DNA from: Desulfovibrio sp. JC010
Lineage (GTDB): Bacteria > Desulfobacterota > Desulfovibrionia > Desulfovibrionales > Desulfovibrionaceae
NCBI RefSeq assembly: GCF_010470675.1
Contig: NZ_VOIQ01000002.1
Span: 186,001-250,000 of the forward strand
Direction of reading: 5' to 3'
Length of the DNA stretch: 64,000 bases
The position numbers and the translations under genes are program-made. The notes beneath the pieces were generated by a model, which did no database searches, was not told the DNA's origin, and saw nothing but the letters and a program-made list of their open reading frames with translations. This document shows positions 43,634 through 55,849 of the stretch, one piece after another (the stretch's first letter is position 1; every line of letters begins with the position of its first letter).

Positions 43634-45445
43634 TTGAGAAACGCTACAATTTATGACATTTGTGATACCCCGATTTTAGAATGCAGAAATCCCACTGTTC
43701 CGGGTGAAAACCTGCGCAAACTTTACAAAAAACTTTTCGGCAATCCTCTATTCAAACATTTCATCCTGCGCTGGTGCTCGCACCCGGCAATTTTTCAAAG
43801 CCAGATCGGCCCTTACCAGCAGATGATGGAAGCGGCCATGCAGGCCACTTACGAAAACTGGCAGGATAAGGAATGGATTGAAACCACCTTTGCTCCGCTG
43901 GCCGGACTTCTGGACCGGGTTCAGGATCCGCAGTGGCGTATCCGCGAAAAAGCGGACACCAAGCCTCCGCAGATTCGGGAAAAAGAAGTAAACGAAGTGC
44001 TGGATGCTGTGCTTTCCGACATCATCCGGATCTGGGACAAGAAGCCCAAGGACCCGTTTTTTCCAGTATCCGCACAGGTGCTCATGCCCGGCGATTCCAT
44101 CTGCGACGGTGAGAATTTCATGAACATCATGACCGGGCTGGGTTCCTACGAATTCCAGAACATCAACCTGCTTTTCGGACTGATGCGCTGTTTCCTGCAC
44201 GCCAACCCGCTGGCCCTGAAAATTTTCCGCCGCCCGTGGAAAGGCATTGCCGAACCGCTTTCCATGCGTGTGTCTTGGATCACCCACCGCACCGGATTTT
44301 ATGACGATATTTTCTGGGAGCAGATTTACAACCTCTATATTCTGGAAGAGCTGCCCCATGCCGAGCAGGAAAAGCTGCGCGAAATGCTGGAATCCATCCT
44401 TCATTTCCTCATAGTGACCAGCATGGAATGGCTGGAAGCACCCTCTTCCGGCATCAGGCACCCGGCCATCACCTGCCTGCCCAAGGACGGCAACGGTAAT
44501 CCGCTCTGCAATCTCAAGCCCCGCGACTGGAAAGCCAAAAAGGAACTCGGTTTCGACGATTACGTTCCCGATGTGGACACCACCTTCCTCGCGCTGGCAA
44601 TGTCCCGCAAATGGCTGGACCTTGTGGCCGAAAAAGACCTCAAGGCCAATCAGGAACTGCTCCGCGCTGCCGAAGTATTCCTCGATTTCCCGTGGGTGGA
44701 GATCATCAACGAGTACCAGATCGGCGGGGGTAACAAGACAAATCCGCCGACCATCACCATGACCCGTCCGCTGGACTATTTCGGCTCCGTGCCGCTCTGG
44801 TTCGACAAGCCCTTCAAAAAAGACAAGGAAGACGGACGCATCGTACGCGAAACCCTCGGCAATGAAATCTGCCCCGGTCACAACATGGACATTTTCGAAG
44901 CAATCCTCGCCAACCGCTACCAGTGGAAGGCCCTTGAGGGCGAGAATCTCGCCACCCTGCAGCGGTTCCTGACTTTCCATCACAACGCATTCAGAAGCGG
45001 CAACTTCAAAGAGGACAGCGCGGTTCGCTTCTACCTGCCGGAAATTTACGTCAGTTACGCCGGGCGTCTTTACGAAACATGGCTGACCATCACCGAAAAT
45101 GAACGGCAACTTATCGACCCGGAGGGCAAAGTGGAACAGATCCGGGCCGCAGCCATGGATTACTGCAAGTATGACATGCTCGGAGCGACCCTTAATCCCT
45201 TTGACGCATCGCTGGCCGTGGCAACCCTCTGCCAGCTGCGCTACCCCCATCGCGGAGACGGGCTCATCGAACGGGGCATAAAAGTTTTACACGATCATCT
45301 CGGCGAAGGATTCCTCAGGCATCCCTACAAAGCCTATGAATGGACCATGGTTCGCCATCCAACAAGGATTATCGTCGGTAGCGAGGTCACAACATCGCTC
45401 TTCGCCATGAATGCCATCGCCTGCTACAAGCATTATATGAAGTAA
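43634..45445 (+). CDS. Unrecognised 603-residue protein
   Basis: I do not recognise a family. The start is TTG 43634, with TGGAG seven bases upstream; no ATG precedes the conserved-looking N-terminus. The protein is soluble, without signal peptide, and mainly helical. Segments such as YVPDVDTTFLALAM, GHNMDIFEAILANRY and NPFDASLAVATLCQL, spaced through the second half, look like the repeating helices of alpha/alpha toroids (prenyltransferase/terpene-cyclase or glycosidase-like), which is only a guess from pattern. It is bracketed by repeats R9 and R10 in the same orientation. Confidence 0.75.
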   Translation: MRNATIYDICDTPILECRNPTVPGENLRKLYKKLFGNPLFKHFILRWCSHPAIFQSQIGPYQQMMEAAMQATYENWQDKEWIETTFAPLAGLLDRVQDPQWRIREKADTKPPQIREKEVNEVLDAVLSDIIRIWDKKPKDPFFPVSAQVLMPGDSICDGENFMNIMTGLGSYEFQNINLLFGLMRCFLHANPLALKIFRRPWKGIAEPLSMRVSWITHRTGFYDDIFWEQIYNLYILEELPHAEQEKLREMLESILHFLIVTSMEWLEAPSSGIRHPAITCLPKDGNGNPLCNLKPRDWKAKKELGFDDYVPDVDTTFLALAMSRKWLDLVAEKDLKANQELLRAAEVFLDFPWVEIINEYQIGGGNKTNPPTITMTRPLDYFGSVPLWFDKPFKKDKEDGRIVRETLGNEICPGHNMDIFEAILANRYQWKALEGENLATLQRFLTFHHNAFRSGNFKEDSAVRFYLPEIYVSYAGRLYETWLTITENERQLIDPEGKVEQIRAAAMDYCKYDMLGATLNPFDASLAVATLCQLRYPHRGDGLIERGIKVLHDHLGEGFLRHPYKAYEWTMVRHPTRIIVGSEVTTSLFAMNAIACYKHYMK

Positions 45446-45518
45446 GATTGCCTTCGGCGACCCTCCGGGGGCTTAAACCCTTTTCCAAAAGGGTTTAAGA
45501 ATCCCAAAACGTTTTAAT
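45446..45518 (+). repeat. Interspersed repeat copy R10
   Basis: Begins directly after the stop codon: GATTGCCTTCGGCGACCC, a GC stretch, the hairpin CTTAAACCCTTTT / AAAAGGGTTTAAG with loop CC, the link GAATCCCAAAAC and GTTTTAATA. The tail module is missing or lost. Confidence 0.87.
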
Positions 45519-45520
45519 AG

Positions 45521-45558
45521 AAAGGCTCGCAATGCTGATAACATTGCGAGCCTTTTTT
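45521..45558. terminator. Terminator between the 603-residue gene and flavoredoxin
   Basis: Stem AAAGGCTCGCAATG (45521-45534) with CATTGCGAGCCTTT (45542-45555), then a T run on the plus strand. It sits between converging genes. Confidence 0.88.
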
Positions 45559-45579
45559 GCTTAAATATTTGAAGTAAAT

Positions 45580-46140
45580 TTACTTCAACTTTTTCCCGTC
45601 GTGCCAAGCGCGCCCAACACACTCACCCACTCCCCAATACCTGTTATCAGGCATGGTCAAGGTGATGGGATTTACCTTCTTGATGTCCGGTGCGTCATCG
45701 GTAAGCACTTCTTCATCGCACCATGTGGCGACAACTTCGCCGACAAACAGAGTATCGTTGGGCAATTCCATGGAATCGAAGATTTTGCACTGAATGGCAA
45801 CCGGGCATTTGCTGATTATGGGCGCATTGGGCAACAGGCCGGATTCCACTTCGAAGAGTTCTGATTTATCCAGCTTATTGCCGGAAACAAGACCCACAAA
45901 ATCGGTAACTTCAACCATATCCACAGAAGGAACATTCACGCTGAATTCACCGCTGGCCTTAATAGCCATGTTTGAAAAATGCCGCTTACCCACGGAAATC
46001 ATCATCAGGGAAGGATTGTAGTTGACCCGCGAAACCCACGCCAGGGCCATAAAATTATTACGCCCCTCAAATCTCGACCCCAGAATAGTCTGGGGCATGG
46101 GCAGGGTAAACCCCTGTATACCTATATTTTTCTTTGCCAT
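45580..46140 (-). CDS. Flavoredoxin-like FMN-binding protein (flavin reductase-like domain)
   Basis: A 186-residue protein of the flavin reductase-like (split-barrel) family. FMN-contact segments NNFMALAWVSRVNYNPSLMMISVG, seen in pieces from residue 28, and FSVNVPSVDMVEVTDFVG are typical of flavoredoxins, which pass electrons in Desulfovibrio sulfur metabolism. CAGGAG lies upstream of the ATG. It is the last gene of the five-gene minus-strand cluster, 20 bases after the ZIP gene. Exact partner is unknown. Confidence 0.88.
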   Translation of the reverse strand: MAKKNIGIQGFTLPMPQTILGSRFEGRNNFMALAWVSRVNYNPSLMMISVGKRHFSNMAIKASGEFSVNVPSVDMVEVTDFVGLVSGNKLDKSELFEVESGLLPNAPIISKCPVAIQCKIFDSMELPNDTLFVGEVVATWCDEEVLTDDAPDIKKVNPITLTMPDNRYWGVGECVGRAWHDGKKLK

Positions 46141-46160
46141 TTGAAACTCCTGTATAAAAA

Positions 46161-47015
46161 TTACAAAAACAACAGCAGCGACAAAGCCATCACAGCCATG
46201 CCACTTACTAAGCCGTAAATGGACAAGTGATGCTCGCCGTATTCTTCAGCAGCGGGCAGTAATTCGTCGAGAGAGATGAAAACCATGATCCCGGCCACCC
46301 CGGCGAAAATGATACCGAATACGGTTTCGGACATGAACGGCATGAGCAGCAGATAGCCCACCATGGCCCCTACAGGTTCGGCCAGACCGGACAGGAAGGA
46401 GTAGATAAAAGCTTTTTTCTTGTCCCCGGTGGCGTAGTAAATGGGTACTGATACAGCGATACCTTCAGGAATGTTGTGAATAGCGATAGCCACCGCAATG
46501 GCGATACCGAGACTGGGATCACTAAGCGCGGCAGTGAAAGTGGCCAGACCTTCGGGAAAGTTATGGATACCAATTGCCAGCGCGGCCATGGTGCCCATGC
46601 GAAAAAGTTTGCGTTTGCCTTCCGCGCTTTCAAGGCCGACCGTTTTTTTAAATTCACCGGCCTGCTCAAGACTTTCGGGACTCATCTCCTCAATACGATG
46701 CATCTCGTGCGGGTTCTCATAGGAAGGCACCAGCTTATCGATCAGTGCGATAAGGGCAATACCGCCGAAAAAGGCGAGCACAGACACCCATGTCCCGGTA
46801 ACTTCGCCCATGTCAGCCTGCAACGCTTCACGGGCTTTGACCATGATTTCCATGAACGAGACGTAAATCATCACCCCGGCGGAAAAGCCGAGCGAGATGG
46901 ACAAAAATTTAGGATTAGTGCGCTTGGCAAAAAAAGCCAGTGCAGAACCGATCCCGGTGGAAAGCCCGGCAAAAGCGGTCAACCCGAAGGCGAACATGAC
47001 GTTCTCGGCAAACAT
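46161..47015 (-). CDS. ZIP-family metal transporter (ZupT-like)
   Basis: A 284-residue membrane protein with eight predicted membrane segments, importing zinc or other divalent cations into the cytoplasm. The metal-binding helices carry HNFPEG near residue 150 and HNIPEG near 178. The loop between segments three and four (about 105-140) is acidic and holds a few His residues, shorter than in eukaryotic ZIPs. It follows the NlpC/P60-like gene by seven bases. Zinc is likeliest, but ZupT relatives also carry iron, manganese or cobalt. Confidence 0.92.
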   Translation of the reverse strand: MFAENVMFAFGLTAFAGLSTGIGSALAFFAKRTNPKFLSISLGFSAGVMIYVSFMEIMVKAREALQADMGEVTGTWVSVLAFFGGIALIALIDKLVPSYENPHEMHRIEEMSPESLEQAGEFKKTVGLESAEGKRKLFRMGTMAALAIGIHNFPEGLATFTAALSDPSLGIAIAVAIAIHNIPEGIAVSVPIYYATGDKKKAFIYSFLSGLAEPVGAMVGYLLLMPFMSETVFGIIFAGVAGIMVFISLDELLPAAEEYGEHHLSIYGLVSGMAVMALSLLLFL

Positions 47016-47022
47016 AATTACC

Positions 47023-47826
47023 CTACCTGTTGAAGTTGCAGCGGCAAAGCAGCGGTGCTTCGATAATCAGTATTTTACGCACCCCCAGATCGGAATCGGG
47101 GTTGGCTTTGATAATCTGTTCGATATTGGCGGTATTGGTGATATCCACCTTGTTGACCCCGCTGTTTCTTGTAGCATGGCAAAGCCAGACATGCCCGTTG
47201 TCATCAGGCACGATCAGCCCGACATGGTAATGGAGCATGCGATAATTCTTGAACTTTATAGGCTTGCTCATGGAGAAAAGATAAACATGTCCGGGCGTCA
47301 TCTGCTTGATGACATCAGCCCACGCAGCATGGTCGCTGAGTTCGAAACCGCGCAGGGTCATGCCGTTGTTATCTTCGATGACCGCAGTTTCTCCGAAAGG
47401 AAGCATCGGCCTGCGCTTCATACCCTCGGTAACATTAAGAATAAGATCGTAACCGAAATCCCAGTCTTCGCCGTAGGGGGAGTCCGGCCCGCTGTCCGCC
47501 AGACGGTCAAGGGTGGTGTCGGAAAGATTGTAATTACGGCCGAAATAGTAACGGGACGCGGCCACGGTAAATCCGCTGCAATTCAGCCCCGGTTTCTTAA
47601 GCAGAATTTCCGGCTGGGCAAAAAGAGTAAACTCCCCGTTGCGGTTAACGGCTGCGTCCCCGCGGTAAGGAATACCTTCAAAATAGCCGAGCACCTCCAC
47701 GGGGTCCGCACAATAACGCGGCGCAGGCCCAAGGCCGCTCGGATCGGGAATATGCGTTTTGGCACACCCGGCAAGGCTGGATATGAGCAGCATCAGAAAC
47801 GCTATATAAATCTTACGTCTAAACAT
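47023..47826 (-). CDS. Lipoprotein with NlpC/P60-like cysteine peptidase domain
   Basis: A 267-residue lipoprotein; the lipobox is LAGC with Cys21. The mature part keeps the order of a papain-like peptidoglycan hydrolase: catalytic Cys83 in [11 protein letters not shown], His201 in LHYHVGLIV, and a further polar position near WLCHATRNS. Similarity is limited to these motifs, so it may be a divergent NlpC/P60 or CHAP member and the substrate is not known. It starts one base after the antiporter stop codon, which implies a shared transcript. Confidence 0.68.
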   Translation of the reverse strand: MFRRKIYIAFLMLLISSLAGCAKTHIPDPSGLGPAPRYCADPVEVLGYFEGIPYRGDAAVNRNGEFTLFAQPEILLKKPGLNCSGFTVAASRYYFGRNYNLSDTTLDRLADSGPDSPYGEDWDFGYDLILNVTEGMKRRPMLPFGETAVIEDNNGMTLRGFELSDHAAWADVIKQMTPGHVYLFSMSKPIKFKNYRMLHYHVGLIVPDDNGHVWLCHATRNSGVNKVDITNTANIEQIIKANPDSDLGVRKILIIEAPLLCRCNFNR

Positions 47827-47827
47827 T

Positions 47828-49813
47828 TTAAACCTCTTTCAATTCACATTTCGGCGGCGCAGCAAGGCACCTGAATCTTTCTATATTTTCACGCCCGCCA
47901 AGAACACCTACAATATCCCCGGCCATGAAACGGAAGGAGCCGTCCGGGTTCTGGATAAAATGGTCATTGCGGAGCACTCCGGCAACGGAAACCCCGGTTA
48001 CAGTACGAATTTTACTTCCGGCGAGGGTCCGGTCCACAATCTCGGCAGCTTCATCCACTTCAACCCAGTTCAGGTTGAGCGACTCCGCAGCCCTGCTCAG
48101 CCGGGCCAACTGGGCGGTCTTGGAATAGTTCTGTTCCACATCAGTGGTATACCTTTCCCGGCGCATGGAATCCATTACATTCTGAATATCCACCGGAGGC
48201 AGGCAGAAATTAAACAGGGTCTGGCGGACCATCTCCAGCCCGGTCTCGAATTCGGGCAGGATTATATGATGCACGCCCAGCCCGTTGAGAACTTCCAGAT
48301 GTTCCGGATTACGCGAAAGAGCCACTACCGGACATTGCGGAGCCAGATGATGTACCTTCTCCAGTACGGAAGTTGAACCGCGCAGGGAGGGAACGGTCAT
48401 AAGAACCATCCGTGCATGGGAAACCCGCGCCGCCTCAAGAACAACTTCCTGCCCGGCATCACCGTAAATGACCGCCCGCCCGGCATCGGCAGCTTCCTCC
48501 ACTTTGTTGGCATTGAGCTCCACCACCACATGGGAGATATCAATCTCACGCAGGGATTCGGCCACATAAGAACCGAAACGCCCGTAGCCGAGGATAACCA
48601 CATGTCCGTCCAGCTCGCTCTCGGGCAGGTTGACGGTCTGAAAGGGATCGCCCTTGAACCTGCTTTTCAGCATGGAATAAAGCGGCCCGGTACAGGAGGC
48701 CATAATCGGGGTCAGAAGCATGGTTACAATACCGACACCCATGAAAAGCGGAAAATACTCCTTGGGAAAAGAACCGGACTCAGCGCCCTGCTGCAAAAGC
48801 AGAAAAGAAAGCTCACCCACCTGAAACATGCCCAGCCCCAAAGCCAGCGGGATGATATTCCGGTAACGGAAAATCCAGCCCATGGCACCGAAGATAAAAC
48901 CTTTACCCAGCAAAATCGCCACGGCAAGAATCAGGATGGTCCCGATATGTTCCCAGACGTAAAAAGGATCAATGAGCATGCCCACGGAAGCGAAAAAGAT
49001 AAGGCTGAAAATATCGCGCAGGGGAAGGATGTCACTGAGGGCCTGATAGGCGTAGCGCGATTCACTGAGCACCATCCCGGCCACAAAGGCCCCGAAGGCA
49101 AAGGAAAGCCCGAGGGAATGGGTGGCATAGCCGATGCCGAGCCCGATGGCACTGCAGGAAAGCATGAACATTTCCCGCGAATTCCATCCGGCCACGACCT
49201 TCATAAACCGGGGGATGATCCGCGAGCCGAGCACGAACATGGAAATAAGAAAAAGAACAGTCTTGACCCCGGCCATGCCCAGTTCCTGCAGGCCGAAAGA
49301 TTCCGAGCCGAGCTGGGGCATGATGATCAGCATAGGTACGATGACAATATCCTGCACCACCAGCATACCGAGCATGACCCGGCTGGAAAGGGTGCCGACC
49401 AGCCCTTTGCTTTCAAGGGTTTTCAAGACAACCATGGTACTGGAAAGGGCGATAAAAGCCCCGAACCAGATGGAAAGATGCGTATCCCAGCCCATAAGCC
49501 GCCCGGTCCCCCAACCGAAAACCATGGTCAGAATAATCTGCAGCGGTGTGCCGATGAGAGCCACATGACGCACCGGCTTGAGCTCTTTGATGGAAAATTC
49601 AATACCCAATGTGAACAGCAGCAGGGCCACCCCGATCTCGGCCAGCAGTTCAATCTCATGTACGCCGGATACAGTTATCCCCCCGGTGTACGGACCGACC
49701 AGCACCCCGGCGATGATATAGCCCAGCAAAAGGGGCTGGCGCATCATGCGGGCCGCAAAACCGCCCAGCATTCCCGCCACAATGAGGATAACCAGATCAG
49801 AAGCAATTCCCAC
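47828..49813 (-). CDS. Cation:proton antiporter, KefB/CPA2 type with RCK domain
   Basis: A 661-residue protein. The first 390 residues form about twelve membrane segments of the CPA2 exchanger family ([37 protein letters not shown], the helix [18 protein letters not shown]). A TrkA-N/RCK nucleotide-binding domain starts near residue 403 ([16 protein letters not shown]) and a TrkA-C domain occupies about 560-650. Such proteins exchange K+ or Na+ for protons under control of NAD(H) or other ligands. The start is GTG 49813 behind AGGGAGA. The ion cannot be fixed from sequence. Confidence 0.92.
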   Translation of the reverse strand: MGIASDLVILIVAGMLGGFAARMMRQPLLLGYIIAGVLVGPYTGGITVSGVHEIELLAEIGVALLLFTLGIEFSIKELKPVRHVALIGTPLQIILTMVFGWGTGRLMGWDTHLSIWFGAFIALSSTMVVLKTLESKGLVGTLSSRVMLGMLVVQDIVIVPMLIIMPQLGSESFGLQELGMAGVKTVLFLISMFVLGSRIIPRFMKVVAGWNSREMFMLSCSAIGLGIGYATHSLGLSFAFGAFVAGMVLSESRYAYQALSDILPLRDIFSLIFFASVGMLIDPFYVWEHIGTILILAVAILLGKGFIFGAMGWIFRYRNIIPLALGLGMFQVGELSFLLLQQGAESGSFPKEYFPLFMGVGIVTMLLTPIMASCTGPLYSMLKSRFKGDPFQTVNLPESELDGHVVILGYGRFGSYVAESLREIDISHVVVELNANKVEEAADAGRAVIYGDAGQEVVLEAARVSHARMVLMTVPSLRGSTSVLEKVHHLAPQCPVVALSRNPEHLEVLNGLGVHHIILPEFETGLEMVRQTLFNFCLPPVDIQNVMDSMRRERYTTDVEQNYSKTAQLARLSRAAESLNLNWVEVDEAAEIVDRTLAGSKIRTVTGVSVAGVLRNDHFIQNPDGSFRFMAGDIVGVLGGRENIERFRCLAAPPKCELKEV

Positions 49814-49828
49814 GGCTATATCTCCCTC

Positions 49829-50176
49829 TTATTCACCCAGATGCTCGGCACAGTGCACACAGTAGCGGCTCTCCGGCAGGGCCAGCAGCCGGGCAAGGGG
49901 TATATCCTCGCCGCACTCCTCGCATTCTCCGAAAAACGGGTCATTTCCCACACGGTTCAGCGCGTCTTCAAGGTTCAGGATGCGCTGCCGGGACTGGGCG
50001 ATTGAGCTTTTATTGATGCCCTGATTGAGCATGGTATCCAGCCGCGAAAGCCTGCCGATAGCCGCATCAGGCTTGACCGGATCAACGGTCTCTTCCAGCT
50101 CTTTTACCTGTTTGGTCAGGTTTTTAATTTCAGTTCTAATTTTATTTTTAAGTTCTTCTTTTTGTTTATCATTCAT
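49829..50176 (-). CDS. DksA/TraR-type zinc-finger protein
   Basis: A 115-residue protein with a coiled-coil N-terminal half (about 1-70) and a four-cysteine zinc finger (CEECG near 83 and YCVHC near 104). This is the DksA/TraR layout; such proteins enter the RNA polymerase secondary channel. The coiled-coil tip does not show the DxxDxA motif of true DksA, so a DksA-like effect on transcription is uncertain. Start ATG 50176 follows GGAGA; upstream extension to 50239 is rejected. It heads the five-gene minus-strand cluster. Confidence 0.83.
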   Translation of the reverse strand: MNDKQKEELKNKIRTEIKNLTKQVKELEETVDPVKPDAAIGRLSRLDTMLNQGINKSSIAQSRQRILNLEDALNRVGNDPFFGECEECGEDIPLARLLALPESRYCVHCAEHLGE

Positions 50177-50237
50177 ACTTATCTCCATTAAGTTCCCAAT
50201 GTTAACCCCGCCCTGTCCCGCTGGCAAGATGTAAACC

Positions 50238-50276
50238 AAAAAAGAAGCCCCCTCCGGCAGGAAACCAAAGGGGGCG
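50238..50276 (-). terminator. Intrinsic terminator after the Cache-PAS chemoreceptor gene
   Basis: On the minus strand, GCCCCCTTT pairs with AGGGGGC around a loop, followed by TTCTTTTTT. It separates the receptor gene from the downstream DksA-like gene. Confidence 0.8.
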
Positions 50277-50296
50277 GGAAGTTTGCTTATGCAGAA

Positions 50297-52618
50297 TTAC
50301 TTATCGGGCTGAATATCCTCAATAACACTGTTCAGGTTTGAGGCCATTCCGGATACTTCCTGAACAGCCTTTGCTGATTCACTCATGACCTGCGAGGTTT
50401 CAAGGGAAATCCTGCTGATGTCCTCGGTTGCCCTGTTGATTTCCTCACTGGTGGCGGACTGCTGTTCCGCGGCTGTGGCAATGGAGCGGACCTGATCCGA
50501 AGCATTGATCACCAGCTTGACGATTTCAGAAAGAGTCTGACCGGATTCATCAGCCAGTTCGCTGCTGCGCTGCGCAGATTCAGCGGCGTCTTCCGTGGCG
50601 GAGACGTTCTGTTTGGTCATGGTCTGGATCTTAGTGATGGCATTGCCCACCTCACTGGTAGCGGACATGGTGCTCTCAGCCAGCTTGCGGACTTCATCGG
50701 CAACAACCGCGAAGCCTCTTCCGGCCTCACCGGCCCTTGCGGCCTCAATGGCGGCATTCAGTGCCAGCAGGTTGGTCTGGTCTGCAATATCTGTGATCAC
50801 GCCGAGTACATTGCCGATCTCCTTGGCTTCCACACCGAGCTGCTCCATGGATTCTTTCAGGGAATCCGCCTGTGAACGTACGCCGTTGGCGGATTCAATC
50901 ATCTGCTGCACCAGCTGTTCGCCGCTCTGAGCCTTATCGCGCGCGGAATCAGCATCCTCTGCTGCAAGGCTGGCATTCTGGGCAACCTCAAGCACGGTGG
51001 CGTTCATTTCTTCCATAGCGGTAGAAGTTTCAGCCACGCGGTCACGCTGCTCCTGTGCGCCGCGGTTGGATTGCTCGATCTGGGCGGAGAGTTCTTCAGC
51101 TGCACTGGAAAGGGACTGCGAAATCTGCTCCGCGTCAGCGGCGGCAACGGTTATGCGTTCATTTTGCTTTTCGATCTCAAGTCCCTGCTGCCTGATCTCG
51201 GTCATATCAACAATAACGGTCAATGCACCGAGCATATTCCCGTCCATATCATGAAAAGGAGTGGCAGAAGCAAGCAGATGTCTGCCGTTCCCCTTGTGGG
51301 TAGTGAATTCAAATTCCTTTTCAAGCTTGCTGTCTGTCTGGATAGCTTCATAAGACATCGTCTTGCGGGAAGAATCTCTGAAAAAGAATTCACCGGCAGC
51401 AAGACCTTCTACAGTATCAGGAGTACCATCAGTTTCAATAAGATCACATATTTCCTTATTAGCCCACAGCACCTTATTCTCAGGATCTACAATGAGACAG
51501 GGGACAGTCAGTCCGTTAAGCACACCTTCGGAAAAGCCGAGCTTGTTTTTAAGCTCCGCAACCATGGTATTAATCTTGTCCGCAAGATTATCGAATTCAT
51601 AGCGATATTTACCCTGCAATTCAGCCTTCAGGTTGCCTTCGGCAATTTCAGTGGAAAATTCCAGAATGCTTTCAATCGGACTCATGACAAGCTTCCTGAT
51701 TACAAAAACCATCACCCCGTTAAGCAACAACACAACCAGAACTCCGCCCGCAAGCAGCATATTGCGCTGATGGGTGGCCGCAGCAGTCAGGTCATCTTCA
51801 TAAGCACTGACGGCAATAGCCCAACCTGTCCCGGGCATGGTTTTAAAAACCATATATTTCTGGCGGCCTTCCCATTCATAGGAGGCTCCGCCTTCTTTTC
51901 TTGTAAGAACGGTCTGGGTAAAATCAAATTTTGAAATGTCTTTAAGGTAGAGCTTCTTGTTCACTGCGTGGGCGATAATCCTGCCCTTGTTGTCCAGCAT
52001 AAAGCTGTACCCGTCTTTACCAATCCTAAAAGGATCAATAAACTGCTTGGTGTAGCTTTCCCATTTGGGAAAAACACCTATCCCGCCCACAACATTGCCA
52101 GAGTAATCGCGAACAGCATGGGCAATGGCGTAAATCATTATCCCGCCGCCGCTTTTAGAAATAAGGATATTGTCCTGAATATAAAACTCAGTACCGGAAA
52201 GGACTTTCTTTACATATCCACGGGAAGAACGGTCCGCACCGGCCATATTCTTGCCTTTGGCATTGTAACCGGCAACAACTTTACCGTTCTTATCAAAAAG
52301 GAATGCTGCCCAGTAATCACTGGATGAATCAATCAGAGATTTAAGCAACCCGTCGATGGGACCGATATTACCCAGCTCAAGGGCTTCCTTTGCAGGCTGG
52401 CCTTTAGCCATGATCCTGACCACATCAGAAGTCTGCCCCATATAAAGTTCAAGAGCTTTTTCAGATTGATCCACCATGGTCTGCATAGCGTTCTTCTGCT
52501 CTTTAAAAACAGCCTGATAGGTACTGTCCGCAACCCACCAGACTGCGACAGACACAGTCAGAGTGATCAGCACAAAAATAATAACGGCAACAACAGAGTT
52601 GATACTTTTAACCCGCAT
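50297..52618 (-). CDS. Methyl-accepting chemotaxis protein with Cache sensor and PAS domain
   Basis: A 773-residue chemoreceptor. TM1 is about 8-30, a double Cache-type periplasmic domain follows ([40 protein letters not shown]), TM2 is about 284-306, then HAMP, a cytoplasmic PAS domain (about 362-480, [20 protein letters not shown]) and the signalling coiled coil. The tip [22 protein letters not shown] is near 610-630. ATG 52618 has GGAAGAA upstream; the earlier TTG at 52624 is less likely. Ligands of Cache domains include amino and organic acids, but none is provable here. Confidence 0.93.
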   Translation of the reverse strand: MRVKSINSVVAVIIFVLITLTVSVAVWWVADSTYQAVFKEQKNAMQTMVDQSEKALELYMGQTSDVVRIMAKGQPAKEALELGNIGPIDGLLKSLIDSSSDYWAAFLFDKNGKVVAGYNAKGKNMAGADRSSRGYVKKVLSGTEFYIQDNILISKSGGGIMIYAIAHAVRDYSGNVVGGIGVFPKWESYTKQFIDPFRIGKDGYSFMLDNKGRIIAHAVNKKLYLKDISKFDFTQTVLTRKEGGASYEWEGRQKYMVFKTMPGTGWAIAVSAYEDDLTAAATHQRNMLLAGGVLVVLLLNGVMVFVIRKLVMSPIESILEFSTEIAEGNLKAELQGKYRYEFDNLADKINTMVAELKNKLGFSEGVLNGLTVPCLIVDPENKVLWANKEICDLIETDGTPDTVEGLAAGEFFFRDSSRKTMSYEAIQTDSKLEKEFEFTTHKGNGRHLLASATPFHDMDGNMLGALTVIVDMTEIRQQGLEIEKQNERITVAAADAEQISQSLSSAAEELSAQIEQSNRGAQEQRDRVAETSTAMEEMNATVLEVAQNASLAAEDADSARDKAQSGEQLVQQMIESANGVRSQADSLKESMEQLGVEAKEIGNVLGVITDIADQTNLLALNAAIEAARAGEAGRGFAVVADEVRKLAESTMSATSEVGNAITKIQTMTKQNVSATEDAAESAQRSSELADESGQTLSEIVKLVINASDQVRSIATAAEQQSATSEEINRATEDISRISLETSQVMSESAKAVQEVSGMASNLNSVIEDIQPDK

Positions 52619-52858
52619 AAACAATTCTTCCCAGCTAAAAGGTTAGTGAATCCACCTCGCGCCTTTATAGAACCTGTATAAAACCTAACATAAACGCCAC
52701 ACAACAAACAATCTAGAATTGATTAAAATTCATTATAAATATGCTATCGGCTGCTATTGCAAAAAAGTTAACAGCAGCACTCAACCATTGCCTGAGGACG
52801 TTTTTTCTGCCACAAGGGGAAAACGCAAAAACGAATACCAACCAAAGAGGTAATAAAT

Positions 52859-54541
<1,683 letters not shown>

Positions 54542-54544
54542 AAT

Positions 54545-54582
54545 AAAAGCGGGGAAGAAAGTCGACTTTCTTCCCCGCTTTT
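54545..54582. terminator. Perfect 19-bp palindromic terminator between ettA and the diguanylate cyclase gene
   Basis: Bases 54545-54563 are perfectly complementary to 54564-54582 (AAAAGCGGGGAAGAAAGTC and its reverse). With A and T runs at the ends it can end transcription from both directions; the genes converge and the cyclase stop codon lies at its edge. Confidence 0.88.
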
Positions 54583-55734
54583 CTATTCAGCACAAATTTC
54601 CAAGGGCTTGATCGGCTTCACCACCCGCAGCATGGCCGGGCAGACCTGATTTCGTCCGCAATTCTTGGCCCGGTACAACTGCTCGTCGGCATCCTGAAGC
54701 AATGCAGTAAATTCTTCATGATCACGCAGCTCCGCCACTCCGATACTGACCGAAGACGGCAGGTAAGCCTCGTCAACTTTAAACATCCGCTCCCGCACGC
54801 AGCTGCGCAGACGTTCTGCAACCTTGATCCCGTCATAAAGACTTGAATGAGGCAGGATGACCACAAATTCCTCTCCGCCCAGACGACCGAAATAATCAAC
54901 TTCCCGCAAAACCCCGGCACAGCGTCTGGCGGTTTCTTTGAGCACCTCATCGCCTACATGGTGCCCGTAGTCATCGTTTACCTTTTTGAAATGGTCGATA
55001 TCCATAACCAGCACCGCCAGACTGTTATCAAAACGACGGGCCGACTTGAACAGGTTGCACCCGGCTTCAAGCACCTTGCGCCTGCTGCAGACCCCGGTAA
55101 GCTCGTCAAATTCAACCAGACGTTTCAAATCCTGAATGGCCGCATACTCCCTGCGCAGGGACCTGCCGAAAGTGTAAAGGAAAAAGACTCCAAATATATT
55201 GGCAATGGAAAAGTAGATTGCTGAATTAACAAAAGTACCTGAATTAACGGGAACAATTATCGCAAGAGAGACAAGATAAATAATGGACCCGCTGACCGCA
55301 GCAAGAAAAGGAGGTAAAATCCGGGGAGACAAAAGAATATAATAGGCCAGAACAATAAAAACAGCGGCAGGCACACTTAATGTCCCGATATCAGCAGCCT
55401 TAATGAACAACTCCACAGATTCCGAAACCAGACCGGAAAACATGCAAAGCCCCATGACAATGTATTGCAGATTCAAACTGATTTTATCGGACAAAAGCAT
55501 AATGAATGCCGACACACCGAGCAGGCAGGCCACACACCGTCCAACAAGAACAGTATGAAACTCCGCTCCAGGACCGAACACAGTGAAATCGCTATAAACA
55601 CCTGCAAGCACGGCAAGTATGGTCACGAAATATAAAAAAAGGAGTCTGAAACGAACAGAAGGCCACTTGTCCTTCTGAAACGATTCCTCAAGTCTGGAAT
55701 CGCTGAACTCTCCCCGAAAATTTAGTTTAATCAT
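54583..55734 (-). CDS. Membrane diguanylate cyclase (GGDEF)
   Basis: A 383-residue enzyme making cyclic di-GMP from two GTP. The first 190 residues form about six membrane segments without a recognised sensor motif. The GGDEF domain (about 205-370) is intact: DELTGVCSRR, MDIDHFKKVNDDYGHHVGDEVL, and the active site GGEEF near residue 285. The product-inhibition site RxxD is present as REVD five residues before it. The last 20 residues extend past the domain. It converges on ettA. Confidence 0.94.
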   Translation of the reverse strand: MIKLNFRGEFSDSRLEESFQKDKWPSVRFRLLFLYFVTILAVLAGVYSDFTVFGPGAEFHTVLVGRCVACLLGVSAFIMLLSDKISLNLQYIVMGLCMFSGLVSESVELFIKAADIGTLSVPAAVFIVLAYYILLSPRILPPFLAAVSGSIIYLVSLAIIVPVNSGTFVNSAIYFSIANIFGVFFLYTFGRSLRREYAAIQDLKRLVEFDELTGVCSRRKVLEAGCNLFKSARRFDNSLAVLVMDIDHFKKVNDDYGHHVGDEVLKETARRCAGVLREVDYFGRLGGEEFVVILPHSSLYDGIKVAERLRSCVRERMFKVDEAYLPSSVSIGVAELRDHEEFTALLQDADEQLYRAKNCGRNQVCPAMLRVVKPIKPLEICAE

Positions 55735-55849
55735 AGCCCCCCCGAGCTGAAAAACGAGGGACAGACGTACCTAGAGTGAAGCGTTAAGTCAAGCCCTACA
55801 GTATTTCACACAAAAAAAGTATACTTTTCAACATAAGCAAAAAAACAAC

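Noticed and set aside
43748-45250. A 500-codon minus-strand open frame inside the 603-residue gene
   Set aside because: The plus-strand frame has the ribosome-binding site and even composition; the minus frame has no start signal and reads as a shadow.
48416-50005. A 529-codon open frame on the plus strand opposite the antiporter gene
   Set aside because: It is antisense to a well-supported KefB-type gene, has a His/Gly/Lys-rich composition typical of a reverse-strand shadow, and no recognisable domain.
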